Part shown: one piece after another, positions 1-11,950 of the stretch
How the letters are laid out: every line of letters begins with the position of its first letter
Position numbering within the stretch: position 1 is the first letter of the stretch
From: Dimargaris cristalligena
Taxonomy: Eukaryota; Kickxellomycota; Dimargaritomycetes; Dimargaritales; Dimargaritaceae
DNA: 41,369 nucleotides
NCBI GenBank assembly: GCA_027576995.1
Contig: JANBQC010000222.1
Span: 1 to 41,369, forward strand
Reading direction: 5' to 3'
The notes under the pieces: generated by a model
What the model saw: the letters and a program-made list of their open reading frames with translations, nothing else
Told to the model about the DNA's origin: nothing
Databases searched by the model: none
Made by a program: the position numbers and the translations under genes

Positions 1-269
1 TTCGGGGAAAGTAATATTTTTACGGAAAAATTTTTCTTTCCCCTCTATTAACATAATAAGTTTGTATAAACGAATTCTTCAAGCATTCCAGCAACTCTGA
101 CCCTACTTTGCTTTGCTTTGCGTTCCGGTATACCGCCCGCCGCTGTCATCACACTGCATAAACCATATATTTTGTCCGTATCCACTTGTCCATTGGTCCG
201 CTTCGCATATCGGCCATTTTTCAGCGAGGGAGAGGGAGAGACACATCTACGCTGAACATCGTAAACACC
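1..269. other. 5' flank of the RING ligase gene
   Basis: No gene is seen here. The stretch is AT-rich at its left edge and becomes C/T-rich, with a short GAGAGGGAGAGA run just before the ATG at 270. It probably holds the promoter and 5' UTR of the downstream gene. No clear TATA box was found. Confidence 0.3.
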
Positions 270-2572
270 ATGCGTACAATCCTCACTCTACTCCTGGCCC
301 TGGTCTGGCCATTAGCCCACGCCTACCGGGTCACTTTCAATACCGATGCCCTCCTCCTCGAGCCAAACTTGAGCGTATTCGGTAACTTGACCTCCGTGAA
401 CCTTCTGAACAACACCGTGGCCCCGACTACAGGCCTGACCACGGGTCAGGATAACTCATTTGCGGTAGGTATTCTTTATTCTTCGATGTATTGTGTAGCC
501 CTCTATCCACCCTCTACGGGGTCCGCTGTCTTATGGGGGTAGTTTATTTGTAAGCAAATCCCGGTTGTTATATGCCGGGGCCACAACAGACGCCCCCCAA
601 CTAGCGCCCCGGTCGATCCGGAATGCAGAGTGGGGCATTTTAGCATGTTGCCATCCATACCTGGCCAACTATAGCAAACATTTCGCTAAATCCCTTGGGT
701 ATGAGCAGCTAGCTTATCTGGTCTCGGGAGGCGTAATCCCATCCCATCCTACCCACCCCTCCCAGTCCGGCGTCGATTTTTAGTCTTGGTGCTCTATACC
801 TATTTCCCTTTCGGGTGCTGCTCAGCATAAACCAAGCGGGGTGGACTTGCGGAGGATTACCCACGCCTTAAAAATCGCGGTTGTTTAGAACAGCGGAAAA
901 TCACCAATTGGTTATTCCCACTGCTCTCACTGTTCAACATTCCTGGTGAAGAATGGAAGGGCCATCTGAACCAGGGCCTTTCTGGTGATTGGCACTACCA
1001 TCTACCTACCTTCCTTACCTCGTTTCATACCCACACATTTACGCCCACTCCCACTGTATACGCACGTATATGGCCTAGTATGTGGGGGTGTCCCCTACCC
1101 AACGAAAATTAGTCCCCATACCGCCAATTGATCCTAACCACTAGTGCCCCATTATGCTCCTTGACACTCCCTCCCTTAACTAGGGCATGCTCCTTAACTT
1201 CCGAGGTACCGCCAACCCACAACCCTTGGCTGGGTTCTCGAATATTGCCGTCGTCAATGGCCAGGAGGTGTCCATCGAGCCCAAGATTTTCGACCAGATG
1301 CGCTCCATGAATGTCATCTTCATACTGGCCTACAATGTTGGGGAGTACGACGCAACCGCTATCTCCCGCCTACGCCTCACGGCCGTCATCACCGTCGATG
1401 ATTCAATTGGTGAGGCCCTTTCTAGCCTAATTGACCAACTGGCCGATAGTTCCCGCAGCCTCTCCACCAACTCGTCGGACTTTTCTGGGATGGTTGACCA
1501 GGTTAATAACTACGACTCCCAGGGAAAATACACCCGCCGCTTGTATGCGCGGGTACAGGTCTTCAATTCCAGCGATAAGCAGACTGACTCAACCTCCCAG
1601 TCCGGTAGTTCGTCCAACGTGGGTACTGCTGCAGGGTTGGGCAGCTTTGGCGGAGTTCTGATCATCATTTCGGTCTGGATGTGCTACCGTCTCCGGCGTC
1701 GGCGTCGTATTGTTACCCAGGAGCGCCGTGAGCGTCGGAACCGCGGTATCGACTCCCTGGCCTCTATTTTGCGCGGGGTCAAGGTTGCCCCATTGAATCG
1801 CGACCACCTGGCCTACCTGCGTAAGATCAAGCTGACTAAAGAGAATATCATTAGTCTAGGTCTGCAAAATGCCGTTAGTACTATTCGCAGCCTCCGGGAA
1901 ATCTCCTCTAAGCCTTCGTTCCCCAGCCAGGTTCACATAAGCCGCAGTCTCCATAGCCAACGCCGATCCACCTCAATCGGTTCCTTGTCTGAAATAACGA
2001 GCAAACCCACCCACCACTGCCGAGTCGATTATGAACCTGACCAGAAGCCCAAGCATAATATGGCCCGTGACATTCACCACAAATCCACCAAGAATAAGAC
2101 GGGCCATACGAGTCCAACCGGAAGCGATGATGAGGACGATATTAATGATCTTCGTATCAACGTGGACGAAAAGTACGGCACCCCTGACCAGGACCACGAC
2201 GAGGATGCCCACGGGAATGACTGTAGCGGCCGTAGCATGGATACCCATCTGCGCATCCCTGCCCTTATGACCCACGTTACCGATTCGATTCGGTCCATGG
2301 GCTCACTCGGTACCATTCAGCAAGAAAAGGGCTACCCCTCTTGCACTATTTGCTTGGACCGGTTCCGGTCGGGTCATTATGTACGCCAGCTGCCCTGCAA
2401 ACACGTTTTCCATACGACCTGCGTCGACAAGTGGCTTATTACCAAATCTGCCGTCTGCCCCTTATGTAAATTCGACTGTGAGCCCTACTGCCAGGTTCGC
2501 GTTATGTTCAACAAGGAGAAGGAAAATAATTCAGTGAGCTTTGACGGTAGTGAGCTACGGTATGACGACTAG
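270..2572 (+). CDS. PA-TM-RING (RING-H2) transmembrane E3 ubiquitin ligase
   Basis: Probable membrane E3 ligase of the RNF13/GRAIL type, acting in the endomembrane system. The ATG at 270 opens a signal peptide (hydrophobic LLLALVW, cut after AHA). The last exon (1184-2572, after a CTTAACTAG acceptor) carries a lumenal domain with N-glycosylation-like NSS/NVT sites, one transmembrane helix at about 1630-1690 followed by an Arg-rich stop-transfer, a long polar tail, and a RING-H2 from nt 2342 with C-x2-C, C-x-H-x2-H-x2-C and C-x2-C spacing. A middle exon ending at 732 (donor GTAATC) matches a PA-like fold weakly. Its start is unsettled: exon 1 ending at 468 with exon 2 from 590 gives 576 aa; exon 1 ending at 487 with exon 2 from 555 gives 594 aa. 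Both stay in frame. The RING and TM calls are firm. The PA domain is inferred from architecture. Confidence 0.82.
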
Positions 2573-3804
2573 GTGTAGTCGAAGGTTGTGGTCACCAAGT
2601 TCTTACACCAATGCCCCTATCAGAAAATGCCCTCCACTAATTCCGTATTAACAGCCGTGCCCTAGCAACCCGTGGTCTATAGTCCATTTGCAGTAGCTAC
2701 ATATATATATTTACATATTCCAACAGCGTCGGTTCGCCCAGTTTATGAATCATATCTTGACCGTATTCCCATTTCCATATTATCCAATATGTTGCATCAC
2801 CCTATCCCCCCCCCTTGTAAAGTAATTTATAAAATTCACTAATTAGAAAACCCCTGTATAACTATTTAGAATGAGGCAAGAGGCACCACCAAGGAGCATG
2901 ATGAGAGTTGCTGGAAGGTATTACATGCGATATTCTAATATTGTACCTTGACCTCTCTTTTGTTTTACAAATGCAGATAATATAGTAAACTAGCCGACAC
3001 CTACACATGGTTTTGGCCCGAGATGCTATTCTTTATACCCTAGTTATTTCCGTTGAGTTAGCCATGGCCACTTCATGGTCGGCTTAAACCAGAGGTAGTG
3101 CTTAGTAAAATGATTGGTTGGGTCCTCGTACATACTGCACCAATGACTGGGATATATTTTATCGTCGACCTCATGCGCCAGGTGAAAATGGTGTGGTTAG
3201 AGAAGCTGGTAGTCAGGTGGATAAAGTTACCTCATTTATATAGGTTTGGAAGCAGAAACAGTCCTATTATATACATATGGGTGAAGTTCAGCTTGGTTGT
3301 ATGTTTTAACCGGTATGTGTATAGGAAAATTGGTGGGATGTTTATTTTCAACCAGTAGTACTTGCCTCATCAAATGGATTTTTCGTTATACAGCTTGGAT
3401 GAACTTCTCCCATATATATATATATATATCCCCCTCTCATTTGTTTAATCGAAAATTGCATAAGTAAAAGAAGGGAGATATGAGTGGCTGGTTTTACTGC
3501 GGCACGGTGCTGTTGGGTAAAATGACTCGTAACCAAAAGTCCACCAAAAGAATGGCTCTCGTCACAGTATGGTCAGCCCAGTAAAGTAAGACGCTCTCTT
3601 ACCACCGCAGATGGTTTTTCATTCCTTGTAGTTCGATCACCCTGGTTCGCTAATGAGATCCAACTTCGAGTCCATCTCTACTCACTCGGTCTTCATTCCC
3701 CATTCCCTTGCTATTCTCTGATTAACCATTGAATCTCCCCACTTTCGCAATTTATTGAATCACGCCCACATCTATCTACGTGTCTACCCGCCCCAGTCTA
3801 AATC
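2573..3804. other. Intergenic region, RING ligase to tim44
   Basis: No supported gene. There are AT microsatellite patches near 2700 and 3411-3430. The last 200 bases before 3805 are C/T-rich, as upstream of several other genes in this window, and probably hold the tim44 promoter and 5' UTR. Short ORFs here have no recognisable protein signal. Confidence 0.4.
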
Positions 3805-6001
3805 ATGACATTACGCCACGCCCTTCGACCAACCCGGACCCTCCAGTCGGTCTCGGTCCATTCCCACCGGCTCATTGTCGCCACCACCCGGTCTCGCCCC
3901 ATTTACTCGGTCCCGTCCCTCCTCCTATTGCATCACCTGTCCGCTGCCGGTGTTCCCTCCAGCGAGGGTCGCCGGTGCTTCTCGAGCAGCCATGCTACTT
4001 GGAATCGCGGGGAAAACAAGAGCCCCGTGGCCATTTTCATTGAATCTATCAAGCGTCAGGTCAAGCAGAATAATGAATTCAAAGATAACGTCAAACTCCT
4101 GCAGGACGAGGGGTCGAAAATCGCCGAATCGGAGGCGATGAAGCGCGCCAAGGATGCGTTTAATAAGGCGAACGAAACGACCTCGGTGCATTCCGAGAAA
4201 ATCAAGGAGGCGGCCGGGCGAATTGGCAAGTCGGTCCACGAAACCTACAAGGACATCAGCGAGACCGAGGCTGCTAAAATTAGTAAAAAGGCGGTAAGTG
4301 GCGCTGAATTTTATTATATGATGGGGTGAGAGTAACCGTTGGTTATAAGGGGGTCTCTGGTGTATATAATTAGCGGTTATGGCGTTCGCCTCATTTCAGA
4401 GTCTTTAAGCTAGGCTCTGTGAATTTATAGGCGTTGTGAATCCCCGGACATTCTTAACTAACCCACACCGTAATTATTCTATTTTTGCATGTTCGTCAAT
4501 CCAGGTTAAGAAAACGGCCGACGCCGTTTCAAGCACCGTATCGGCTGCTACGGAGCCCATCCGCAAAACCGAAACATACCAAAAAGTGACCAAAGAAGTC
4601 AAGACATTCGTGGACGACGGTACATCGCAGTACGGTGGTTACCGGTCAAAAGAAGAACGTAAACGGTTACGGGAAGAATGGGCCAACGATCCCCACCGTA
4701 AATCGGCTCAACGGGTAACTGCCGACCCCAAGTAAGTACCAGACTTTAATTATTTTTCATGGAAGTCTATACACCGTTAAATTTTTTCTGATTGATCGAA
4801 TTGGTAGAAGCTATCGCCACGGTGTTTCGATCAAATAGCCAGACTGGGAGGAAAGGGCCGTTATTGACACTCGGGTGGTAGTAATAGCCCATCTAGATCA
4901 CCCCCCATTATTTCAGAATACCATTTTCTATAACCGTATATTTTAAACACTGGCTAGCCGTATTCTATCTTTTGTTTAATTTATGATGCGTATCTGTTTT
5001 CGTCGATGATGGTGTGCTGCAATCGGTTATTTTATAATTCAACCACTTAGTGCTGGTTCCTCAGTAGTGATGCATAAGGATTCCAAATGGAAGGCCAGCT
5101 GGGACGGTTTCAAGGAGAATAATACAGTTATGCAAGGTAAGTTGTGCAACCTCCCCCCATTCCCACACTATTAGGTTTAAGGTAGTACAACCCTATTCAC
5201 GTTGGATTCTCATAAGACTGTAGTATCCAATCTCCCGGATTCCGGTTCTGGCGAATACCGCCCACCTTGACTGAACCCTGGTCCATTACTATAAGCATAA
5301 GCCCTATATCGCTGATAGCTCCTTTTATTCACATCTTCCCCCCTGATTATACTCCACGATTCCCTTATCCAACCTTACTTCCCATTCTAAATACAGGTCT
5401 TTTCCGTGCTCGCCAGGGCTTTGAAGACAGCGAAAACCCTCTGATCGCCATGACCCGGTCTATTACTGACCGGGTGTCGGATACCTTCACCTCCATTTTT
5501 TCCGAGTCCGAATCGGCCCAGGCCCTGCGTATTTTTAAACAAACCCTGGACCCCAGTTTCAACGTGGGTCGGTTCCTCCACGAAGCGCGCGAATACATCA
5601 TCCCCGAAGTGATTGACGCCTATTTATCTAGTGATGTGGACTCCCTGAAAATGTGGTGCTCCGAAGCCACCTTCAATGTCCTGTCCGCCGGTATCCAAGC
5701 TCAGATCCAACAGGGCTTGGTTAGCGATTCCCGGGTACTCGATATCCGCCGAGTCGATATGGTCACGGCTAAAGTATTGGAAAATGACGTACCCGTGATT
5801 GTTCTATCGTTTAACACCCAGGAGGTCATGGTTTTCCGGAACCGGGTGTCGGGTGAGATTATGTTCGGCAAGGAGGACCACATCGAAATGGTCGCGTACG
5901 CGATGGTGCTAACTAAGGATCCCGACGATCTGGCTAACCCCGTTACCAATGGGTGGAAGGTGTTGGAGATGGCGAAGCAGTTCTCACGCCCCACCTGGTA
6001 A
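3805..6001 (+). CDS. Mitochondrial import inner membrane translocase subunit Tim44
   Basis: Tim44 is the matrix-side peripheral protein that tethers mtHsp70 to the TIM23 channel and so drives protein import. Four exons join in phase: 3805-4293, 4505-4731, 5051-5136 and 5397-6001, giving 468 aa, near the usual length. Exon 1 has a basic, Ser/Arg-rich mitochondrial presequence ending in an RRCFSSS cleavage-like motif, then a Lys/Glu-rich helical region. Exon 3 encodes the conserved HKDSKW and FKENN block. Exon 4 holds the Tim44 C-terminal domain, with FEDSENPLI, a PEVIDAYLSSD stretch and a final NGWKVLEMAKQ. All introns are GT-AG (GTAAGT donors at 4294, 4732 and 5137). The third exon is only 86 nt and is easily missed; the acceptor at 5050 was preferred because later AGs give a stop. 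Confidence is high on both identity and structure. Confidence 0.96.
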
Positions 6002-8962
6002 TTGCCGTTCAACCCTCCAAAAAATTATTAGAAGGTGGACTAACGTGGCGCTGTAAAGAGGGGTGTGGCTTATGAGTCCGGTAATTGGTTTTATTTAAGC
6101 TATGTGGCTCCCTTTTCCCCAATATGGTTTACTATTTCTTTACTCGCCCAACTACCCCTTCTTATTTGATTATTATTTCATAACAATTCTTATTATTTTT
6201 ATTTGTTTCAGTTTCAATATATACGTTTTGATCAGCCTTCAAACAATATTGGTTTTGACATAATTTAACCCATACGTGGGTGGATGGGTGCCAAGATAAA
6301 TGGATACCCCGCCGTAAAAGATTAGAAGTAGATAGAACTACTGAGCCATCACTATACCTATGAAGGCCGTCGTCGCCGGGGGGATACGGGGAAAGTGTGT
6401 CGAACCTGTGGGATGGAACACTGGGCTTCGCTGGGCATTGCTGGTGGTGGGGGGTATCTAAGGTGTCAGAATGGCCGCCACTGGCGAATGATTTAACCGC
6501 TAGGTGTATAAACTGCAGGGCAGGTGTTTTATTCTGGGATTATCAATGGTTTATTTTTAATGAACTAAATGGCGGCCCAGCCTGGGTATCATCGATGCTA
6601 TACTTCCGGATAAATATCATGGCCCAATAGTAAAGCTGATCAACTTGGCCGCTCTGGAGAATGGTCGAGTCTGTGAATCGGTGGACAGCAGTTGAAAATC
6701 CACTCTATACGAAGACACATTGCCTTTCGACATTCCGGTCAATCGAAACTAGTTGATCAAGAGCTACCTTACTCTGATTTTAAGGGAAAAGGTCAAAACG
6801 ATTTCAATTCTGTCAATAATTTATTGGCTCACTCGCTTGTTTTATCAGAGAGATATATATATAATTATTTGCAGTATACTAATTTGGGACGATGGGTGGC
6901 TCGGCCCTGCATTAATCTAAACATGCGAGCAACGGAAAGTCTGATATAAGAGCGGTACATGAGTACAGGAAGCAACCATGGTGGAGAATGAATGCCCTAG
7001 CAATTATAAAAAAAACCCCAATGTGAACGTATCTTATCGCTATAGTTGAACAATGTATTTGCGCCACAGACTCTCCTATTATAGAATTCGCCCTTTAAAT
7101 TTGATCACGGATGGGGGAGGGGCTATTGAGTAGGCCAATTGAGCATGTGGGAGCCTATAATAGTGTTCCCTCGTCTCACATTCTCGCCCCATCTGAAAGT
7201 TGGCTATTTGGTTGTGGTCACTTTATTATTATTGTTTTTCTTGGTGTGGGTTTTTGAGTCCCCCCCCTCTCAGTGGGTTATATGGGTTCACAAATCAAAC
7301 TTGTGAAATTTTAGGAAATAAACCAAAAACCTGTATTATTCAAAATAAAATTATGTACTCTAGTCACTGTTGTTGAAACCGCGAGCAATAGGGGATATAA
7401 TATCGTTAACCAATATTTGCAGCGGCCTTTATATGACTCCCACACCCAATACCCCAATTCACTCTCTCCCTATATATATATACCTGAGTATTATATCTGC
7501 CTTTAAAATCACTTAAATTCCATGGTGAAAAATACACCCGATGGATGCCCAGGTGACTAGGTGCCATGCAAATAAGAGGAAATAGGGGCCTATCTATCAA
7601 TAAGAGATGCTCCGCTTGTGGATATGGGTGAAATCTAACCCGGCCATATTAAGGCACAAATGAAATTTACAATGGAAAGCTGGCTGGGTATTTCTCAAAC
7701 TAGTAAAATTCAATCCAGACTGTGTTATCTTTTGCAATACAACTGAACCGAGCTTTTCTTCCGTAGCATTCTAACCCAGATCAGCTTGGCAGTATTGGTC
7801 TATGCCCACACCAATGACGTCTAAGAGAAGCACTCACCATATATTATTCGACTCCACGCGCGCCAGCACCCTCTCTCCTGCCGGCTGGTTAATTGGTGCG
7901 ACACAGCTTTGGTTACCAATGGTAGTTAGGACCAACAAAGTGTCGACATCGAGGAGAGATATAAGTGGAATGTGCCCATTCTGCTTGGGAACTAGGTAAT
8001 ATAAGAATAAGGCGAACATATATTACAACGCTAGATCCGATAGCGTACCGCATTATAGCCAGTGGTTGGGGAGTCTCACGATGTTCACACATGCCCACTT
8101 AAATATTAAGCCCAGCAAATGTCGCCATCCAATCCAAAAGGCCCAATAAAATGTGCCCACACACTTTCAGCAACATGTGAAGGCCCACGCACCTCATATG
8201 GGCAGCCCCGCTAAAACTACCTCAAGTACCTTCTCAGTGAAACGTCTAGGCAGAAACGTCATCCTTGCGACCCAGTCCATCGGGCGCTACTTCTCCCGCT
8301 ACACTATTTAATAATAAAAAAGTAAACCATAAGATTATAGAGCCTCTTAGCGATCAAATTGGAATATTGGCAGACATGAATTGCCGCACTATCTCGCTGT
8401 AAAAGATGCACGGGAAGATTGGCAGTGCCAAATTATTACCTCAAGACGCGTTAGGTTGATTATTTCGAAACGACATAAAAAGCTGATAATTTAATGGCAA
8501 TTTGCACTGGATCAGAGGCTAACCAAGATAGTATGATTCGGATGCACTTCGCCGTTGTAAGATTAGTTTTTAAAAAAGGTCCGTAATAAATAAGATACCG
8601 AGAAATATCGGTTTTTAAAAAGTGGATTGTGTGGGAAATGTTTTTTTCTTTTTTAAACAAAACGAGCATCTTGGATTAGAATAATGCTCAGGTCCCACCG
8701 AAAAAAAAATATAAAAAATATGCATTATAGATACAAGAATTAGAAAACGGGAAAGGGGGCTAAGTGAACGTCAATATCTACTTGCATAAGCCATGCAATG
8801 AACTGGGCTAAGCCAAACTCACTACACGCAGTAAATGGGCGAAACTAGTGATTAATAAGACGCCAGTGATAGAAGAAGGGTGTGATTAGATGTGGACGAT
8901 GACACGGTACTAGAGTTAAACTACACTACAAATCGGGAATGGGTAGTAAGCGTATAGCAAGG
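6002..8962. other. Intergenic region between tim44 and the velvet gene 3' ends
   Basis: Nearly 3 kb lying between two convergent genes. It is AT-rich with scattered poly-A/T and TATATA tracts. ORFs of 60-85 codons occur on both strands, but none shows family motifs, convincing codon bias or flanking splice consensus. No tRNA-like T-arm or A-box pairing was recognised. Nothing further can be supported. Confidence 0.4.
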
Positions 8963-10523
8963 TCAATTTTCGTGCATCATATCCGTATCATGCCTACTAG
9001 ATCGACCCCCGCTCTCCTTGCGTACGGAAATCTTAATGCCCTGCTTAACAAAGCATTTGGACAGGGGAGTCGACTCAATCATACCAGGGAACTTCTTGGC
9101 CGAGTAGACTGTGAATGGGTCCGAGAATACTTGGAAGCGCACACAGTCCTTTCCGGAATTGAGCTGATGTTGGGATGTTCCAATATCAACGAAGGAGAAC
9201 TTAAGAGTGAAGGTACCCTCGGTCCGAATGGACAGGTCCTGGAATATAAAGAAGATACCCAATTTGCCATCAGTATCATACAGCTTGCAGGCTGAAGTGG
9301 CGGGTGACCCGATGAGGTTACGGATTTCCATCATTTTGGAAGAATTCCGAGCGGAGGCGACAAGTCCAGTAGAAGGCGGGGAGATGGGTTGTGGCCGAGG
9401 ATTAGAGGGGGAAGATAGGGGGGAAGATTGAGACATATCGTTGGACATGACAGAATACATTGGCCCGCTACCCGAAGCCCCGGGCGATTCGTCCCCAGAA
9501 GCGGTTAGATTTTGGCCAAGAGAAGGGTGAAGGACCAGATTCTGTTGGGTTTGTCGGTCAGCCGACCAGAGATCCACATGGACAACGAGAAACGACTTAT
9601 CAATGGACCTAGAGGGAATGGTAAAAATAGGGAGGGGGGTGAAAGACGTCAACAGTAACCGTATATAGCACGTGGGTGTGAGTTTTTTTCTGTGTTGTTG
9701 AGAGGGGGAAGCAAACATCCGATAGCAACGGGATTGTTAGGATGAATTAATAAAAGCGGAGGGGGGAACAGAAGGCGGAATTGCACCACACTTCAGTAAT
9801 ACCGGTACCCCGTTTAAAGTGTGGCGAGAAGGCGAGTCAATGAAATAGTATGCCATATAAACCTTCCGAGCAACCGGGAGGCATATATATAGGTGAGAAT
9901 GGGCAGGTTTGAGGTGCGTATAGTGCATCCCTTTGGTAAATCAGCCCATACCACTCTGGTAGCATACAACCAGTTGGATTTAATCACGACCCCCGGTGTG
10001 CCTTTAAATAATAATGATAATGATAATGATGATGATGATAAAGGCGAATTCTTTAACCATATTTACGGACCAATATATCAGCCATTGACAAAGAAAAGTG
10101 CAGCGTGGACCAGGAACGCCGCTGATAATAAATGGCCTGTCTCAAGCATTAAACCGGCGGGGAACAATAAGTGGGAGCTACTTACTCGGTGTCTACAGGC
10201 TGGTTGTTCCGGTCAAAGGCTAGCAGTTTGAGGATTGGGGGAGGGGTACATGGCCGACGGTCCTTGTCCCCAAAACCACACATGCGGGCACGGATGGGTT
10301 GCTGAACAATAACCAGCTCAAACCGGTATTCGTGATACTGTGGTAGGGTCTGAAGAAAGGACAAGAGGCTGTTCATTCCCCCTTCGGAGGGGGGGCCAGC
10401 ATCACTAGGTCTTCTATTAGCAAATTGAAAGGGGGCAGGCCCCAGCTCTGGGGATACTGACAGGGCATCGGCAGCCATACCGGCCGGGTGTGGCCGCTTG
10501 GAGCCGGCCATCACTGCGGGCAC
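8963..10523 (-). CDS. Velvet-domain transcription regulator (VelB/VosA type)
   Basis: Velvet proteins are fungal DNA-binding regulators that couple development, sporulation, light response and secondary metabolism. There are two exons on the minus strand, 10523-10186 and 9608-8963. The intron is 577 nt (donor GTAAGT, acceptor CCCTCTAG), and the joined protein is 327 aa. Exon 1 gives the first half of the velvet fold, with VIVQQPIRARMCGFGDKDRR and PPPIL. Exon 2 continues with FLVVHVDLWS. A Ser/Pro-rich insertion follows (about residues 140-208), then LIGSPATS, LYDTDGKLGIFFIFQDLS, TEGTF and VYSAKKFPGM with STPLSKCF near the end. An insertion splitting the velvet domain is typical of VelB, so VelB-like is favoured, but the member cannot be fixed by eye. 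The start could also be Met5. Fold assignment is very secure. Confidence 0.95.
10010..10040. repeat. AAT/GAT trinucleotide microsatellite
   Basis: A run of AATGAT/GAT units inside the long intron of the velvet gene, on the plus strand. It looks like an ordinary simple repeat. Confidence 0.8.
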
Positions 10524-11950
10524 TGAGAAGGAAAAAGTAGATAAAGGAAAGGGACAAGGATAATAAGAGTGTGGGCACCCTGGGAGAGGTTAGCAATACC
10601 CAATAAAAAAACTTAAGCAGCCAAGACGTCAAGCAGTGAGAGAAAGCAAGTTGCTGACATACAACAGATACGCACCACCCCCAAAAAAAAAATCAGGGCA
10701 GTGGGCGAAAGGATTCGAGATAGGGGGAATAAGGGATAGTACGACGTGGAGCTGCGACAAAAAAGAACGGAGGAAATAGGATAAAAATAGTGGAGCCGAA
10801 TTAGGAAGTGAGGGGACATGGAATGGGGATATGACGCACTTGGGGGACCGGAAAGAGAAAGAGAGAGAGAGAGAGAGAAAGACGCGGAGCCCACCTGGAG
10901 GAGTCTTAAGGAGGAGGAGGAGTGCTTAATAGATTTATATAGGCAAGTGATATTCACTGATTCAGTCTAAGAATGTGACGCATTCCAAGCCGAAGAAAAA
11001 AGGGGAGACAGAAATTCCGAATATGCCCACTGATTAAGTACTATAAACACCACCCCCCAGAGGCATCTGAGCCAGAGGAGATACTGAGAATAATATAGTC
11101 TGAAAATAAAATTATCCAACGATAATGAATGAAAGACAACGTGGGGTTGGCTACTCAACGTCGCCACTGAGTGGGCGCCGATTGGATGTCGTAGGGAAGA
11201 GCCGATGGCAGATGGTTCGTGGGGGGGCTCCGGGACATGTACCGACGCGGACGAGAGGATATACAATAGAAGAGAGGGGGATATAGCCACAAGCTTGGGT
11301 CTCTTCTGACGTGGCGAGGAAAGGGGGAGGGGTCCAACAGAATAGTGCACCAATGCAAATAATTAGGCAGGTATGCGGGCCCGGGGCCAAAGAAAAGGGA
11401 GAATGGGGTTGACGTGGCGGGATGATATGCACCCAGGTCCCTCGGAAAACAATCAAGCCAAAGGCATGGGTAAGTCAACAACAGAGGATTCGCGATACCA
11501 CACGGATTCGACGACCGGTTTACTCAACAGGGGCCAGCAGGAGGACGATCGACAGAGCGAGGGATATAGAGAGAGCGAGAGATAGAGTGAGAAATAGAGC
11601 AGGAACCAGGGCACAAGAAGAGAGAAAGAGAACCAGACTTCATAGAGAGCGGCAACGTGCTCATTTATACCAAATTTAACGACAGCCGCATACAACGAAA
11701 TCTGGATGTCACGCATACAGTGGAATGGGGTGAGGTCACAGTAGCATATAGCCAGAGGGGAGAGGGAGAAAGGGAGTGGGAGAGACAGACAAGGGCGGGG
11801 GAAGTGTGCTGTAGATTGATTTCCGACTGGGCATGCTGCTGCCCTTCGCCTTTCCTCCGACCAGGCCATGTGTGTCAATACTTGCATACAGCACATGTAA
11901 CACCTCCCGGTGGGCTGGATTCTCTTTCGCCTCTCCAGCCATCAAGCGAA
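10524..11950 (-). promoter_or_regulatory. Long pyrimidine-rich leader/promoter of the velvet gene (inferred)
   Basis: For about 1.4 kb the plus strand is strongly purine-rich (GGGAG, GAGAGA, AGGGGG), so the minus strand upstream of the velvet ATG is pyrimidine-rich. It includes a (GA)n run at 10861-10878. Shorter C/T-rich stretches precede the ATGs of other genes here, such as lpd1 and the RRM/zinc-knuckle gene, so this is probably the promoter plus a long 5' UTR. The several 70-150 codon minus-strand ORFs in it are Ser/Leu/Pro low-complexity products of the skew and are not called as genes. Confidence 0.4.
10861..10878. repeat. (GA)n microsatellite
   Basis: A near-perfect GA dinucleotide tract inside the purine-rich leader of the velvet gene. 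Confidence 0.85.

Noticed and set aside
10613..11896. Several 100-147 codon minus-strand ORFs
   Set aside because: Products of the pyrimidine skew (Ser/Leu/Pro/Phe low complexity). No conserved motif or codon bias.
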